Positions 1-5,535 of a stretch of 7,656 nucleotides of DNA are shown here, piece by piece; within the stretch, counting starts at the first letter, position 1, and each line of letters begins with the position of its first letter. Under the pieces are notes generated by a model that was given only the letters and a program-made list of their open reading frames with translations, searched no databases and was not told where the DNA came from. Made by a program: the position numbers and the translations under genes. The stretch comes from Dehalococcoidales bacterium (GTDB taxonomy: Bacteria > Chloroflexota > Dehalococcoidia > Dehalococcoidales > UBA5627), in the NCBI GenBank assembly GCA_028706995.1, contig JAQTVR010000050.1:1-7656 (forward strand), written 5' to 3'.

Positions 1-295
1 GACGGTTAAGAATATCGGCAGAAAGCTTTATCTCAAAATCATATTTTGTTTCTGCATCATATTCTTTTTCTCCATCCAGTCTGAGCTTGAAGTCATAAAT
101 ACGTGTCGTGTTCTTTGTCTGTTCTGTACTGGTAATACCGCCCCTGGTTGTTGTTTGCTCTCCGATCAATGAGATACTGGCTTCTCTCGCCTTAACCGGC
201 TTTTTTAAGCTTAGCACTACATTCCCGTATATTTTGTCTCCCGGGTTGAAATCAGTCTTTATAATTATGATATCGATCTTTCCTTTGCCGAACAT
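1..295 (-). CDS. Arrestin-like N-terminal domain protein, 5' part only
   Basis: The minus strand has an open frame from an ATG at 295-293 to the window edge, 98 codons without a stop; the rest lies outside. The ATG is preceded by GTAGGGGGC, a good ribosome binding site about 6 bases away, and by a promoter at 334-362. The protein begins MFGKGKIDIIIIKTDFNPGD and continues with a GNVVLSLKKPVKAREASISL stretch and then LIGEQTTTR. The pattern 'GD.I.G.V.L.L.KPVKAR...L.GE' is what I know from the N-terminal beta-sandwich of arrestin/Vps26/Spo0M-like proteins, which in prokaryotes are soluble and mostly of unknown role. No signal peptide or membrane segment is visible. The family call rests on pattern memory from a partial protein; that it is a real gene is much surer. 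Confidence 0.6.
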   Translation of the reverse strand, partial: MFGKGKIDIIIIKTDFNPGDKIYGNVVLSLKKPVKAREASISLIGEQTTTRGGITSTEQTKNTTRIYDFKLRLDGEKEYDAETKYDFEIKLSADILNR

Positions 296-333
296 ATTTG
301 CCCCCTACATTTAAATATACAAATGCCCATATA

Positions 334-362
334 AATCTAGTCTAGAATAGATGATATGTCAA
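334..362 (-). promoter_or_regulatory. Promoter of the arrestin-like gene
   Basis: On the minus strand there is a perfect -35 box TTGACA (362-357), a 17-base spacer, and a -10 box TAGATT (339-334, 4 of 6 matches). Transcription would begin near 327, giving a leader of about 30 bases before the ATG at 295. Confidence 0.55.
335..352. promoter_or_regulatory. Near-palindrome in promoter spacer, possible operator
   Basis: ATCTAGTCTAGAATAGAT reads the same on both strands at 16 of 18 positions, with one mismatched pair. It covers most of the -10 box and the spacer of the minus-strand promoter, where a repressor would block RNA polymerase. The operator role is inferred; AT-rich promoters produce such palindromes by chance fairly often. 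Confidence 0.3.
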
Positions 363-465
363 TATATTATACAACTAATAGTGACCATAATCCCCTGGAT
401 TTCTATTAAATATTGTAAAGGTGAGGATTGGCATAATTTTAGTGCCGATTATGACAATACTGAGC

Positions 466-471
466 TATAAT
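466..471 (+). promoter_or_regulatory. Possible -10 box for the glycerate kinase gene
   Basis: A perfect TATAAT lies 51 bases upstream of the glycerate kinase ATG. No good -35 box sits 16-18 bases before it. A 7-base-pair inverted repeat (427-433 with 443-449, one G-U pair) occupies the -35 area instead, which could be a binding site for an activator or repressor or chance. Confidence 0.3.
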
Positions 472-522
472 ATGTAATGACTAACTTCTGGGTGATACTG
501 CTTTGCGTATAAAGGAGATTGG

Positions 523-1863
523 ATGATCGTTAAAAACCACAATATCTTAGCCACGACTAATCTAAGAAAGCAGGTTCTAGACATTATTGAAGCCGGAATC
601 GATAGGGTTTTACCAAGAAACATCATGATGTCTACGGTAAGGTATAGTCCGGTCCAACGAAGTATCATGATCAATAATGATATCTTTTCTGTAGGTAGTG
701 GCCGAATATTCGTTGTTGGAGGCGGAAAGGCAAGTGGCCTTATGGCAGAGGCTTTTGAGGATATAGTTGGTATTGAGAATATTGTTGCTGGTGCGGTTAA
801 CTGCAAGGGTGAGCACCCTACAAGGAAAATCAAGACGATAACCGCTAGTCATCCAATTCCAGACCAGCAAGGCATCTATGGTGTTGAAGAAATGCTAGCT
901 CTTAAACACCGTTATTCAATATGTGAAAATGATCTCATCATATGTTTAATTTCAGGCGGTAGTTCTGCTCTTATGCCTTGCCCGGTAGCAGAAGTAAGTT
1001 TGAGCGATAAGCAAATAACTACAGAATTATTAATAAGTTCTGGCGCTGAAATAGGCGAAATTAATATGATAAGAAAACATTTGTCCCGAATCAAAGGTGG
1101 GCAACTAGGTAAATTTTATTCTCCGGCGACAGTTATTTCATTGATATTGTCTGATGTAATCGGGAATGATCTATCCGTTGTTGCCTCCGGGCCAACTGTC
1201 TCTGATTCTTCAACCTTTTTAGATGCCTATGAGGTATTGAAGAGTTATCAGCTTCTAACCAGGGTTCCGAAAAATGCAATTGACTTTTTGAGAAAGGGCT
1301 GCCGGGGTTATGTAGCAGAAACTCCTAAGGTTCTATATAATTGTCATAATTACTTAATTGGTGACAATAGGATAGCTGTAGAAGCCATGCTTAGTAAAGC
1401 CAAGGAGATGGGACTTTCTCCACATATAGTGACCACCCGGCAAAGCGGTAATACCACTGACGTTGCTTTGTTAAGAGCAAATGAAGTGCTTAATAAAAAG
1501 TATGCTGATTATAACGTCCATTTAATTGGTGGTGAAACAACCATAAAGCTGCCTACCTTTGCGGGAAAGGGTGGCAGAAACCAGCATTATGCGGCTGTAT
1601 CCATGAAGGCAATGGCAGCTTATCCCGGAGAATGGGTAGTTGCTAGTATAGGTAGTGATGGCTCTGATTTCTTATCTGATGTAGCTGGTGCCATAATCGA
1701 TCAAAATTCCATTGATATTGCACGAGCTAAAGAAATAGATGTAGAATCTTATATTGAAAGATGTGATAGCAATACTTTATTTGAGCTTATTGGTAATTCT
1801 CTAATAATAACCGGTGACACAGGAACTAATGTTGGTGATATTATGGTATACCTGACGATATGA
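523..1863 (+). CDS. Glycerate 2-kinase (DUF4147/MOFRL family)
   Basis: 446 residues, full length for the GckA/TtuD-type glycerate kinases, which phosphorylate D-glycerate with ATP to 2-phosphoglycerate and feed serine, glyoxylate or sugar-acid carbon into lower glycolysis in the cytoplasm. The N-terminal domain shows VVGGGKA (64-70), an ISGGSSAL loop (143-150), INMIRKHLSRIKGG (180-193) and LSDVIGNDLSVVASGPT (209-225). The C-terminal MOFRL part has IGGETT and GKGGRNQHYAA, then GSDGSD and TGDTGTNVGD near the end. Compared with the pattern I remember (GTDGIDGPTD, TGPTGTNVND) these last motifs are slightly divergent, so substrate preference is less sure than family. The start is set by AAAGGAG (511-517) 5 bases before ATG. 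The gene stands alone, with 192 bases to degV, and no clear terminator follows. Its codons look richer in A and T than those of the corA operon. Confidence 0.9.
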   Translation: MIVKNHNILATTNLRKQVLDIIEAGIDRVLPRNIMMSTVRYSPVQRSIMINNDIFSVGSGRIFVVGGGKASGLMAEAFEDIVGIENIVAGAVNCKGEHPTRKIKTITASHPIPDQQGIYGVEEMLALKHRYSICENDLIICLISGGSSALMPCPVAEVSLSDKQITTELLISSGAEIGEINMIRKHLSRIKGGQLGKFYSPATVISLILSDVIGNDLSVVASGPTVSDSSTFLDAYEVLKSYQLLTRVPKNAIDFLRKGCRGYVAETPKVLYNCHNYLIGDNRIAVEAMLSKAKEMGLSPHIVTTRQSGNTTDVALLRANEVLNKKYADYNVHLIGGETTIKLPTFAGKGGRNQHYAAVSMKAMAAYPGEWVVASIGSDGSDFLSDVAGAIIDQNSIDIARAKEIDVESYIERCDSNTLFELIGNSLIITGDTGTNVGDIMVYLTI

Positions 1864-2055
1864 GTTAAGAGTTTCAATGAGGATCATGATAGAATTGTAT
1901 AGAATTATATGAGCCTACGGGGAAAATGTAAGAGTAGTTCAATTCAAGGGATGTTAATCTGACCTATTTGTACGGTACGATGATTTACAGATTTATTATT
2001 AATATATAGGAATTAATTTTATAAAACAAAAACTTGATCTGGGGAGCAAAAAGCT

Positions 2056-2895
2056 ATGAGAGTTAGAATTGTAACCGATAGTGTATCAGATTTGCCACCT
2101 GATGTGGTTAAAGAGCTTGGGATTATGATAGTGCCACTAGGAGTTCGCTTTGGCATTGAGGTTTACCGTGACGGTATTGACCTTACAACTGATCAGTTCT
2201 ACGAGAAGTTAAAGCATAGTAAAACCCTCCCGGCTAGTTCGGTGCCATCACCGCAAGCTTTTGTGGAGACTTATGACAGACTGGCTGAGGAGACGGATAA
2301 AATTATTGTCATTACTCTTACTTCCAAGCTCAGTGGGACTTATCAGGTGGCGCTACAAAGCATAGGATTGATGAAGAGGAAATGCCATGTAGAAGTCATT
2401 GATTCACAATGGGCTATTATGGCTCAAGGTTTCATAGTCATCACTGCTGCCAGGGCAGCTCAGGCTGGAGCCAGCTTTGATGAAGTAATGAACATAATTC
2501 ACCGCAATATCCTTCGTGTTGATATGCGTGCTGCTTTTGACACTTTGGAATACCTCGAACGCGGTGGGCGCATCGGTAAGGCACAGAGTCTTATAGGGTC
2601 AATACTGAGTGTAAATCCTATTATCGGGATTAGGGATGGTGAGGTCTGCCCTTTTGAGAGAGAACACTCTCGGGCTAAGGCAATAGAACACTTATGTAAT
2701 TTTGCTAAGAGCTTTTCCAATATTGAGGGGCTAGCCGTAGAGTATGCCGTTAATCGTGATGAGGTGGAAAGGGTAATTGAACAACTGGCTTCCAAGTTTC
2801 CAAAAGAGCATATCTATTGTTCGAGGACAAGCCCGGTAATCGGCACGCATACAGGTCCGGGTCTTCTTGCTGTATCTGTACTGGGGGATAGATAA
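2056..2895 (+). CDS. DegV family fatty-acid-binding protein
   Basis: 279 residues, normal DegV length. DegV (FakB-like) proteins bind a long-chain fatty acid between two domains; in Firmicutes FakB presents it to the FakA kinase. Here no fakA is visible, so the partner is unknown. Seen motifs: IVTDSVSDLP (5-14), the loop LPASSVPSP (58-66) whose serines contact the carboxylate in the family, LTSKLSGTYQ (88-97), a VIDS turn (114-117), YLERGGRIGKA (166-176), SVNPIIGI (185-192) and HTGPGLLAV near the C-terminus. A GGGGAG site (2041-2046) sits 9 bases before the ATG. The 192 bases upstream are AT-rich; a TTTACA at 1984-1989 is a possible -35 box, but no matching -10 is convincing, so the promoter is not called. 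The gene is followed by about 100 bases with only weak inverted repeats. Confidence 0.9.
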   Translation: MRVRIVTDSVSDLPPDVVKELGIMIVPLGVRFGIEVYRDGIDLTTDQFYEKLKHSKTLPASSVPSPQAFVETYDRLAEETDKIIVITLTSKLSGTYQVALQSIGLMKRKCHVEVIDSQWAIMAQGFIVITAARAAQAGASFDEVMNIIHRNILRVDMRAAFDTLEYLERGGRIGKAQSLIGSILSVNPIIGIRDGEVCPFEREHSRAKAIEHLCNFAKSFSNIEGLAVEYAVNRDEVERVIEQLASKFPKEHIYCSRTSPVIGTHTGPGLLAVSVLGDR

Positions 2896-2997
2896 TAGCT
2901 ATCGAGTTGAAGTATAATCTATAATCGATATTGAACCATAGCTTGCTTGTCGAGTAAAAACCTTTTGACTCTCTATTCAACGGTTATTATTTTTGAC

Positions 2998-3036
2998 AAA
3001 AACAAGTAGCAGCGACTGGAATTGAACCAGCGACCA
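2998..3036 (-). repeat. Truncated copy of tRNA-Met 3' end (att-like)
   Basis: 33 bases (2998-3030) are identical to 3416-3448, followed by one mismatch and five more matches. The shared part covers the variable loop, the T arm, the acceptor 3' strand and the discriminator base of the tRNA-Met gene, plus nine flanking bases. The anticodon, D arm and 5' acceptor are absent, so it is not a functional tRNA. The copies are direct repeats 418 bases apart and enclose the cupin gene. A fragment lying downstream of the tRNA 3' end is the arrangement left by integrases that use a tRNA 3' end; a local duplication would look the same. Confidence 0.85.
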
Positions 3037-3053
3037 GGTGTATTTGATTTACG

Positions 3054-3380
3054 TTAGGACCTTATCATTACCAACGTCATTTTAAACCGTTGAGTTGCTC
3101 TCAATGCATGAGACTTGTTTGCCGGCATGATAACAATTTCCCCTTGTTTTACTACCATACTTTTCCCAGAGATTGTTATCTCAGCTTCTCCATCGATCAG
3201 ATATACAAAAGCATCGAATGGCGCTATGTGCTCGCTCAATCCCTGATCTTTGTCAAAAGCAAAAAGAGTAATAGTCCCGGATTTTTTATCAATGATAGTT
3301 CTGGAAACGACTGAACCTTCCTGATAATCGATTAGGCCGGTTAATTTAAATGCCTGTCCTAATAGTGTATTTGCATCCAT
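3054..3380 (-). CDS. Small single-domain cupin protein
   Basis: 108 residues forming one cupin_2 barrel, a size common in anaerobes. Motif 1 is GLSEHIAPFDAFVYLIDG (47-64) and motif 2 is GEIVIMPANKSHAL (80-93). The first motif keeps one histidine (His51) and has Asp56 where classical cupins carry further His/Glu ligands; His91 is the motif-2 histidine. A metal site is therefore possible but incomplete. As far as I recall this 'EH.APFDA' subfamily has no settled function. The start is supported by GAGGA (3391-3395 on the minus strand) 10 bases before ATG. The gene begins 44 bases past the 3' end of tRNA-Met on the same strand, so it may be read from the tRNA promoter. It is the only gene between the two tRNA-derived repeats, which suggests it arrived with or was trapped by a recombination event. 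Confidence 0.85.
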   Translation of the reverse strand: MDANTLLGQAFKLTGLIDYQEGSVVSRTIIDKKSGTITLFAFDKDQGLSEHIAPFDAFVYLIDGEAEITISGKSMVVKQGEIVIMPANKSHALRATQRFKMTLVMIRS

Positions 3381-3415
3381 AAGTTTTTAATCCTCAACAG
3401 AGTGATTCCCACATG

Positions 3416-3454
3416 AAAAACAAGTAGCAGCGACTGGAATTGAACCAGTGACCA
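3416..3454 (-). repeat. Second copy of the tRNA 3' direct repeat
   Basis: This is the partner of the repeat at 2998-3036. It forms the 3' portion of the intact tRNA-Met gene plus nine bases of 3' flank. Identity is complete over 33 bases; position 3449 (t here, c in the other copy) is the first difference. Confidence 0.85.
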
Positions 3455-3496
3455 AGGGCTTATGAGTCCCCTGCTCTACCTCTGAGCTACGCTGCC
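3425..3496 (-). tRNA. tRNA-Met (CAT anticodon)
   Basis: Read on the minus strand this 72-base cloverleaf has acceptor GGCAGCG pairing with CGCTGCT (one G-U at the end), TA at 8-9, D stem GCTC/GAGC, anticodon arm GGGGA-CTCATAA-GCCCT with anticodon CAT, variable loop TGGTC, and T arm ACTGG-TTCAATT-CCAGT, then discriminator A. The bases after it are CTTG, so CCA must be added enzymatically. The pair at 31-39 is A-G, a mismatch at the loop end of the anticodon stem. It looks like an elongator Met tRNA; the alternative is the CAT-anticodon isoleucine tRNA whose C34 is changed to lysidine, which cannot be excluded by eye. A strong promoter lies just upstream (3529-3557). Confidence 0.93.
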
Positions 3497-3528
3497 ACGA
3501 TAACAACTGAGATTATATTACCTGAAGT

Positions 3529-3557
3529 ATTTTATTGTCCTGCTTACCGGTTGTCAA
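3529..3557 (-). promoter_or_regulatory. Promoter of tRNA-Met
   Basis: On the minus strand a perfect -35 TTGACA (3557-3552), a 17-base spacer and -10 TAAAAT (3534-3529, 5 of 6) precede the tRNA by about 32 bases. A second -10-like TATAAT lies at 3517-3512. The -35 box directly abuts the hairpin at 3561-3585. Confidence 0.7.
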
Positions 3558-3560
3558 ATA

Positions 3561-3590
3561 AAATGGCCAAAAACCATGGCTATTTTTTTT
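3561..3590. terminator. Rho-independent terminator hairpin
   Basis: AAATGGCCA (3561-3569) pairs with TGGCTATTT (3577-3585) around a 7-base loop, with one G-U pair on the plus strand. On the plus strand eight T residues run from 3583 to 3590, a strong tail. On the minus strand the stem ends in TTTTATTTG, a weaker one. It would end the minus-strand cysteine-protein gene, whose stop codon lies in the stem, and would also block plus-strand readthrough toward corA. Confidence 0.6.
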
Positions 3591-3744
3591 CATATTCCTT
3601 GCAATAAGTTGCGTTCGGACGCTCCCGGTTGCGGCAGGCGCCGCGCCAGTTCCACTTGCAACTCCCGCACAGGAATATATTCATCCCCAGCGCTTTTTTT
3701 ATCCTTGTAATAATTTTATTTATAAAGGGGGGTGTATTTTTCAT
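3580..3744 (-). CDS. 54-residue four-cysteine (zinc-ribbon-like) small protein
   Basis: The minus strand carries ATG at 3744-3742 and TAG at 3582-3580. The first 22 residues are basic (INKIITRIKKALG), followed by FLCGSCKWNWRGACRNRERP and then NATYCKEYEKK. Cysteines at 26, 29, 37 and 48 give C-x2-C-x7-C-x10-C, a spacing suited to one zinc or iron-sulfur site. Short proteins ending in 'RPNA..C..Y' occur in anaerobic bacteria and archaea as I remember, without known function. Support for a real gene: the GC-rich coding block contrasts with AT-rich flanks, there is a strong promoter at 3790-3818, and a hairpin follows. Against: no Shine-Dalgarno precedes this ATG. The in-frame Met21 (3684) has GGGG directly against it, too close to be a usual site, so the true start is uncertain. 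It may matter to a metal or redox process; nothing here shows which. Confidence 0.65.
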   Translation of the reverse strand: MKNTPPFINKIITRIKKALGMNIFLCGSCKWNWRGACRNRERPNATYCKEYEKK

Positions 3745-3789
3745 GGTAATTCGGAGTAAAATATACTAGTACTATTTACTATATGTCGT

Positions 3790-3818
3790 ATTATAACAGT
3801 ACAGGTGCTAAGTGGTAA
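3790..3818 (-). promoter_or_regulatory. Promoter of the four-cysteine small protein
   Basis: On the minus strand there is a perfect -10 TATAAT (3795-3790) with an extended TGT just before it, a 17-base spacer, and -35 TTACCA (3818-3813, 4 of 6). Transcription would start near 3783, leaving a leader of about 39 bases. Confidence 0.55.
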
Positions 3819-3833
3819 AGTATGTGCTAGAAT
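3805..3833 (+). promoter_or_regulatory. Possible promoter of the corA operon
   Basis: TAGAAT (3828-3833, 5 of 6) with an extended TGC at 3825-3827 could be a -10 box. The -35 area (GTGCTA, 3805-3810) is poor. It overlaps the minus-strand promoter, so the two genes may compete for polymerase. The leader would be about 22 bases, too short for a riboswitch. Confidence 0.35.
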
Positions 3834-3861
3834 AAACAAAATATTCTGGTAGGGGCAGTAA

Positions 3862-4809
3862 ATGGAAAATATTCAGGGAAACCCGGGAGAAAAACTGAAT
3901 ATGAACTCGGTGAGCCTTAAGGGTTTTACCTGGATAGATATCACCCCACCGACGGATAAGGAGATAGAATATCTAGCCGAAAATTATCATTTCCATCACC
4001 TGGACCTCGATGACACTCTCAGCCGCAGGCAGCGTCCAAAGATAGATGAATATAAGGATTACCTATTTCTGGTCTTTCATTTTCCTATCTACAGCAAGAA
4101 AGATAACGTTCTTACTTCCAGCCAGATATCTGTGTTCATAGGTCAAGACTATCTGATTACTCTGCATAAAGGTGTTCTAAAGCCACTGGTAAAACTGTTC
4201 CGTGAGTGCGAGATCGATGAAGAATCCCGCGAAGAGTATTTAGGACAGGGTGCCGGTTTTCTCCTGTATCGCATACTGGATCGTTTGGTCGATTATTGCC
4301 AGCCGATATTGAATAAGGTAAGCGACGGTATTGAGGACGTCGAGGATGATATTTTCAGTGAAAGCAGGGGTACCACCATCAGGGAAATCTCCAGGTTACG
4401 TCGTGATGTTATTGCTTTTCGTCGTATCATCTGGCCAATGAGGGCAGTTGTCGGGCGACTGGAAGCTAAATCGCGTCGTTTCATGGCCTTAGATATGTCG
4501 GCTTATTTCGGCGACATGGTCGATCACCTAGACAGGATCTGGGACGGTTTGGATGAATACAAGGAAATTATAGAGGGTCTTAACGATACCCATGATTCGA
4601 TAGCTACCAACCGTACTAATGAGACGATACGGATACTTACTATTATCGCTACTGTAATGCTTCCCGTCACTGTGGTCGCAAGTGTTTTCGGTATGAATAT
4701 CCCTTTGCCGTTTATGGAATCGGATTATGCTATTTTCTATGTCTTTGCGTTAATACTGGCTATTATCGGCATCGTTCTTCTATTACTGCGCAAATTACGG
4801 GTTATTTAG
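3862..4809 (+). CDS. corA: CorA-type magnesium/cobalt transport protein
   Basis: 315 residues, the usual CorA length. CorA forms a pentameric inner-membrane channel for Mg2+ (also Co2+ or Ni2+) with a large cytoplasmic N-terminal funnel. The signature GMN is present at about 277-279 (VFGMNIPLP) at the end of the first membrane helix (about 256-276); the second helix is about 288-309, followed by the basic tail RKLRV. The acidic loop after GMN is MESDY, short of the common 'MPE' form but in place. The long helical stretch at about 140-250 and HHLDLDDTLSRRQRPKIDEY near 50-70 fit the family. AGGGG (3851-3855) is 6 bases before the ATG. It is the first gene of a probable three-gene operon; the next gene begins 39 bases downstream. 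Confidence 0.93.
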   Translation: MENIQGNPGEKLNMNSVSLKGFTWIDITPPTDKEIEYLAENYHFHHLDLDDTLSRRQRPKIDEYKDYLFLVFHFPIYSKKDNVLTSSQISVFIGQDYLITLHKGVLKPLVKLFRECEIDEESREEYLGQGAGFLLYRILDRLVDYCQPILNKVSDGIEDVEDDIFSESRGTTIREISRLRRDVIAFRRIIWPMRAVVGRLEAKSRRFMALDMSAYFGDMVDHLDRIWDGLDEYKEIIEGLNDTHDSIATNRTNETIRILTIIATVMLPVTVVASVFGMNIPLPFMESDYAIFYVFALILAIIGIVLLLLRKLRVI

Positions 4810-4848
4810 TGACACTCATTCATTTCAATAAATGAAAGGTTATTGCCA

Positions 4849-5508
4849 ATGAACGTATCGCATCGCTTTGTCATTATTGCTGCTATTTTCGTTACCTGCC
4901 TGATAACAGCTAATATAATCGCCGTAAAAGTGATCGGTTTCGGCTCTGTAGTTATGCCGGCGGCTATTATCGTTTTCCCGATAAGCTATGTCTTCGGTGA
5001 TATTTTAACAGAGGTTTACGGGTATCGGTGGGCACGCCGCGTAATCTGGCTGGGTTTTCTGTGCAATCTTATATTCGTTTTCTTCGTCTGGATAGGACAA
5101 CTCCTGCCGGGGGCATCCTTCTGGGTTGGACAGGAGGCATACGAGAGCATTTTGGGTTATACCCCAAGGCTGCTGGCGGCATCTTTCTTCGGATACCTGG
5201 TCGGTGAATTCGTTAATTCCTTTATTATGGCAAAGATGAAGCTTGCCACCGGAGGACGCTGGTTGTGGATGCGAACTATCGGCTCGACCATAGTCGGACA
5301 GGGGCTGGATACGGCTCTATTTATCGTAATCGCTTATATCGGGACGGCATCTTTTATGCCGGTTATGATTCTTTACCACTGGTTGATAAAAGTGGCTATC
5401 GAAACGCTGGCTACCCCGTTAACTTATAAGGCGGTCAATTACCTGAAGCAAAAAGAAAAGATCGATACATTCGATGCGGATACCAATTTTAATCCATTTA
5501 ATATTTAA
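4849..5508 (+). CDS. yhhQ: Queuosine precursor transporter, YhhQ family
   Basis: Integral membrane protein of 219 residues (DUF165 family) with about six hydrophobic helices. YhhQ takes up 7-deazaguanine precursors such as preQ0 or preQ1 for queuosine modification of tRNA. The family hallmark is visible: PISYVFGDILTEVYGYRWAR in the second cytoplasmic segment. Other fitting parts are LVGEFVNSFIMAKMK, the RTIGSTIVGQGLDTALFI helix, and HWLIKVAIETLATPLTY near the end. I chose ATG at 4849, 9 bases after AAAGG (4835-4839); an in-frame TTG at 4843 adds only Met-Pro and is too close to that site. The gene sits between corA and a metallo-beta-lactamase-fold gene. No queuosine synthesis gene is in the window, so whether this organism salvages or synthesises is unknown. 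Confidence 0.9.
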   Translation: MNVSHRFVIIAAIFVTCLITANIIAVKVIGFGSVVMPAAIIVFPISYVFGDILTEVYGYRWARRVIWLGFLCNLIFVFFVWIGQLLPGASFWVGQEAYESILGYTPRLLAASFFGYLVGEFVNSFIMAKMKLATGGRWLWMRTIGSTIVGQGLDTALFIVIAYIGTASFMPVMILYHWLIKVAIETLATPLTYKAVNYLKQKEKIDTFDADTNFNPFNI

Positions 5509-5535
5509 TTAGATTCATTTAGAAATGAGGACGGG

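Noticed and set aside
108..314. Plus-strand frame of 68 codons at the left end
   Set aside because: It is antisense to the arrestin-like gene, which has a promoter, a strong ribosome binding site and a family pattern.
465..870. Two minus-strand frames under the glycerate kinase gene
   Set aside because: Both are shadows of a clearly coding plus-strand gene, with low-complexity composition and no ribosome binding site.
1889..1906. Direct repeat ATAGAATT twice, 10 bases apart
   Set aside because: Too short and too AT-rich to separate from chance, and not close to a convincing promoter.
2750..2980. Minus-strand frame overlapping the end of degV
   Set aside because: Most of it is antisense to conserved DegV residues; nothing recognisable in the protein.
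2896..2997. Terminator after degV
   Set aside because: Several short inverted repeats (such as AGCTAT with ATAGCT) are far apart and lack a following T run with a good stem.
3001..3060. Second tRNA gene
   Set aside because: Only the T arm and 3' acceptor half are present; no anticodon arm, D arm or 5' acceptor strand follows.
3090..3314. Plus-strand frame of 74 codons
   Set aside because: Antisense to the cupin gene, which has both cupin motifs and a ribosome binding site.
3745..3861. Magnesium riboswitch (M-box) before corA
   Set aside because: The space is about 117 bases, is filled by two opposed promoters, and no fitting helices are seen.
4810..4848. preQ1 riboswitch before yhhQ
   Set aside because: The gap is only 39 bases; no hairpin followed by an A-rich tail that pairs back into the loop is visible.
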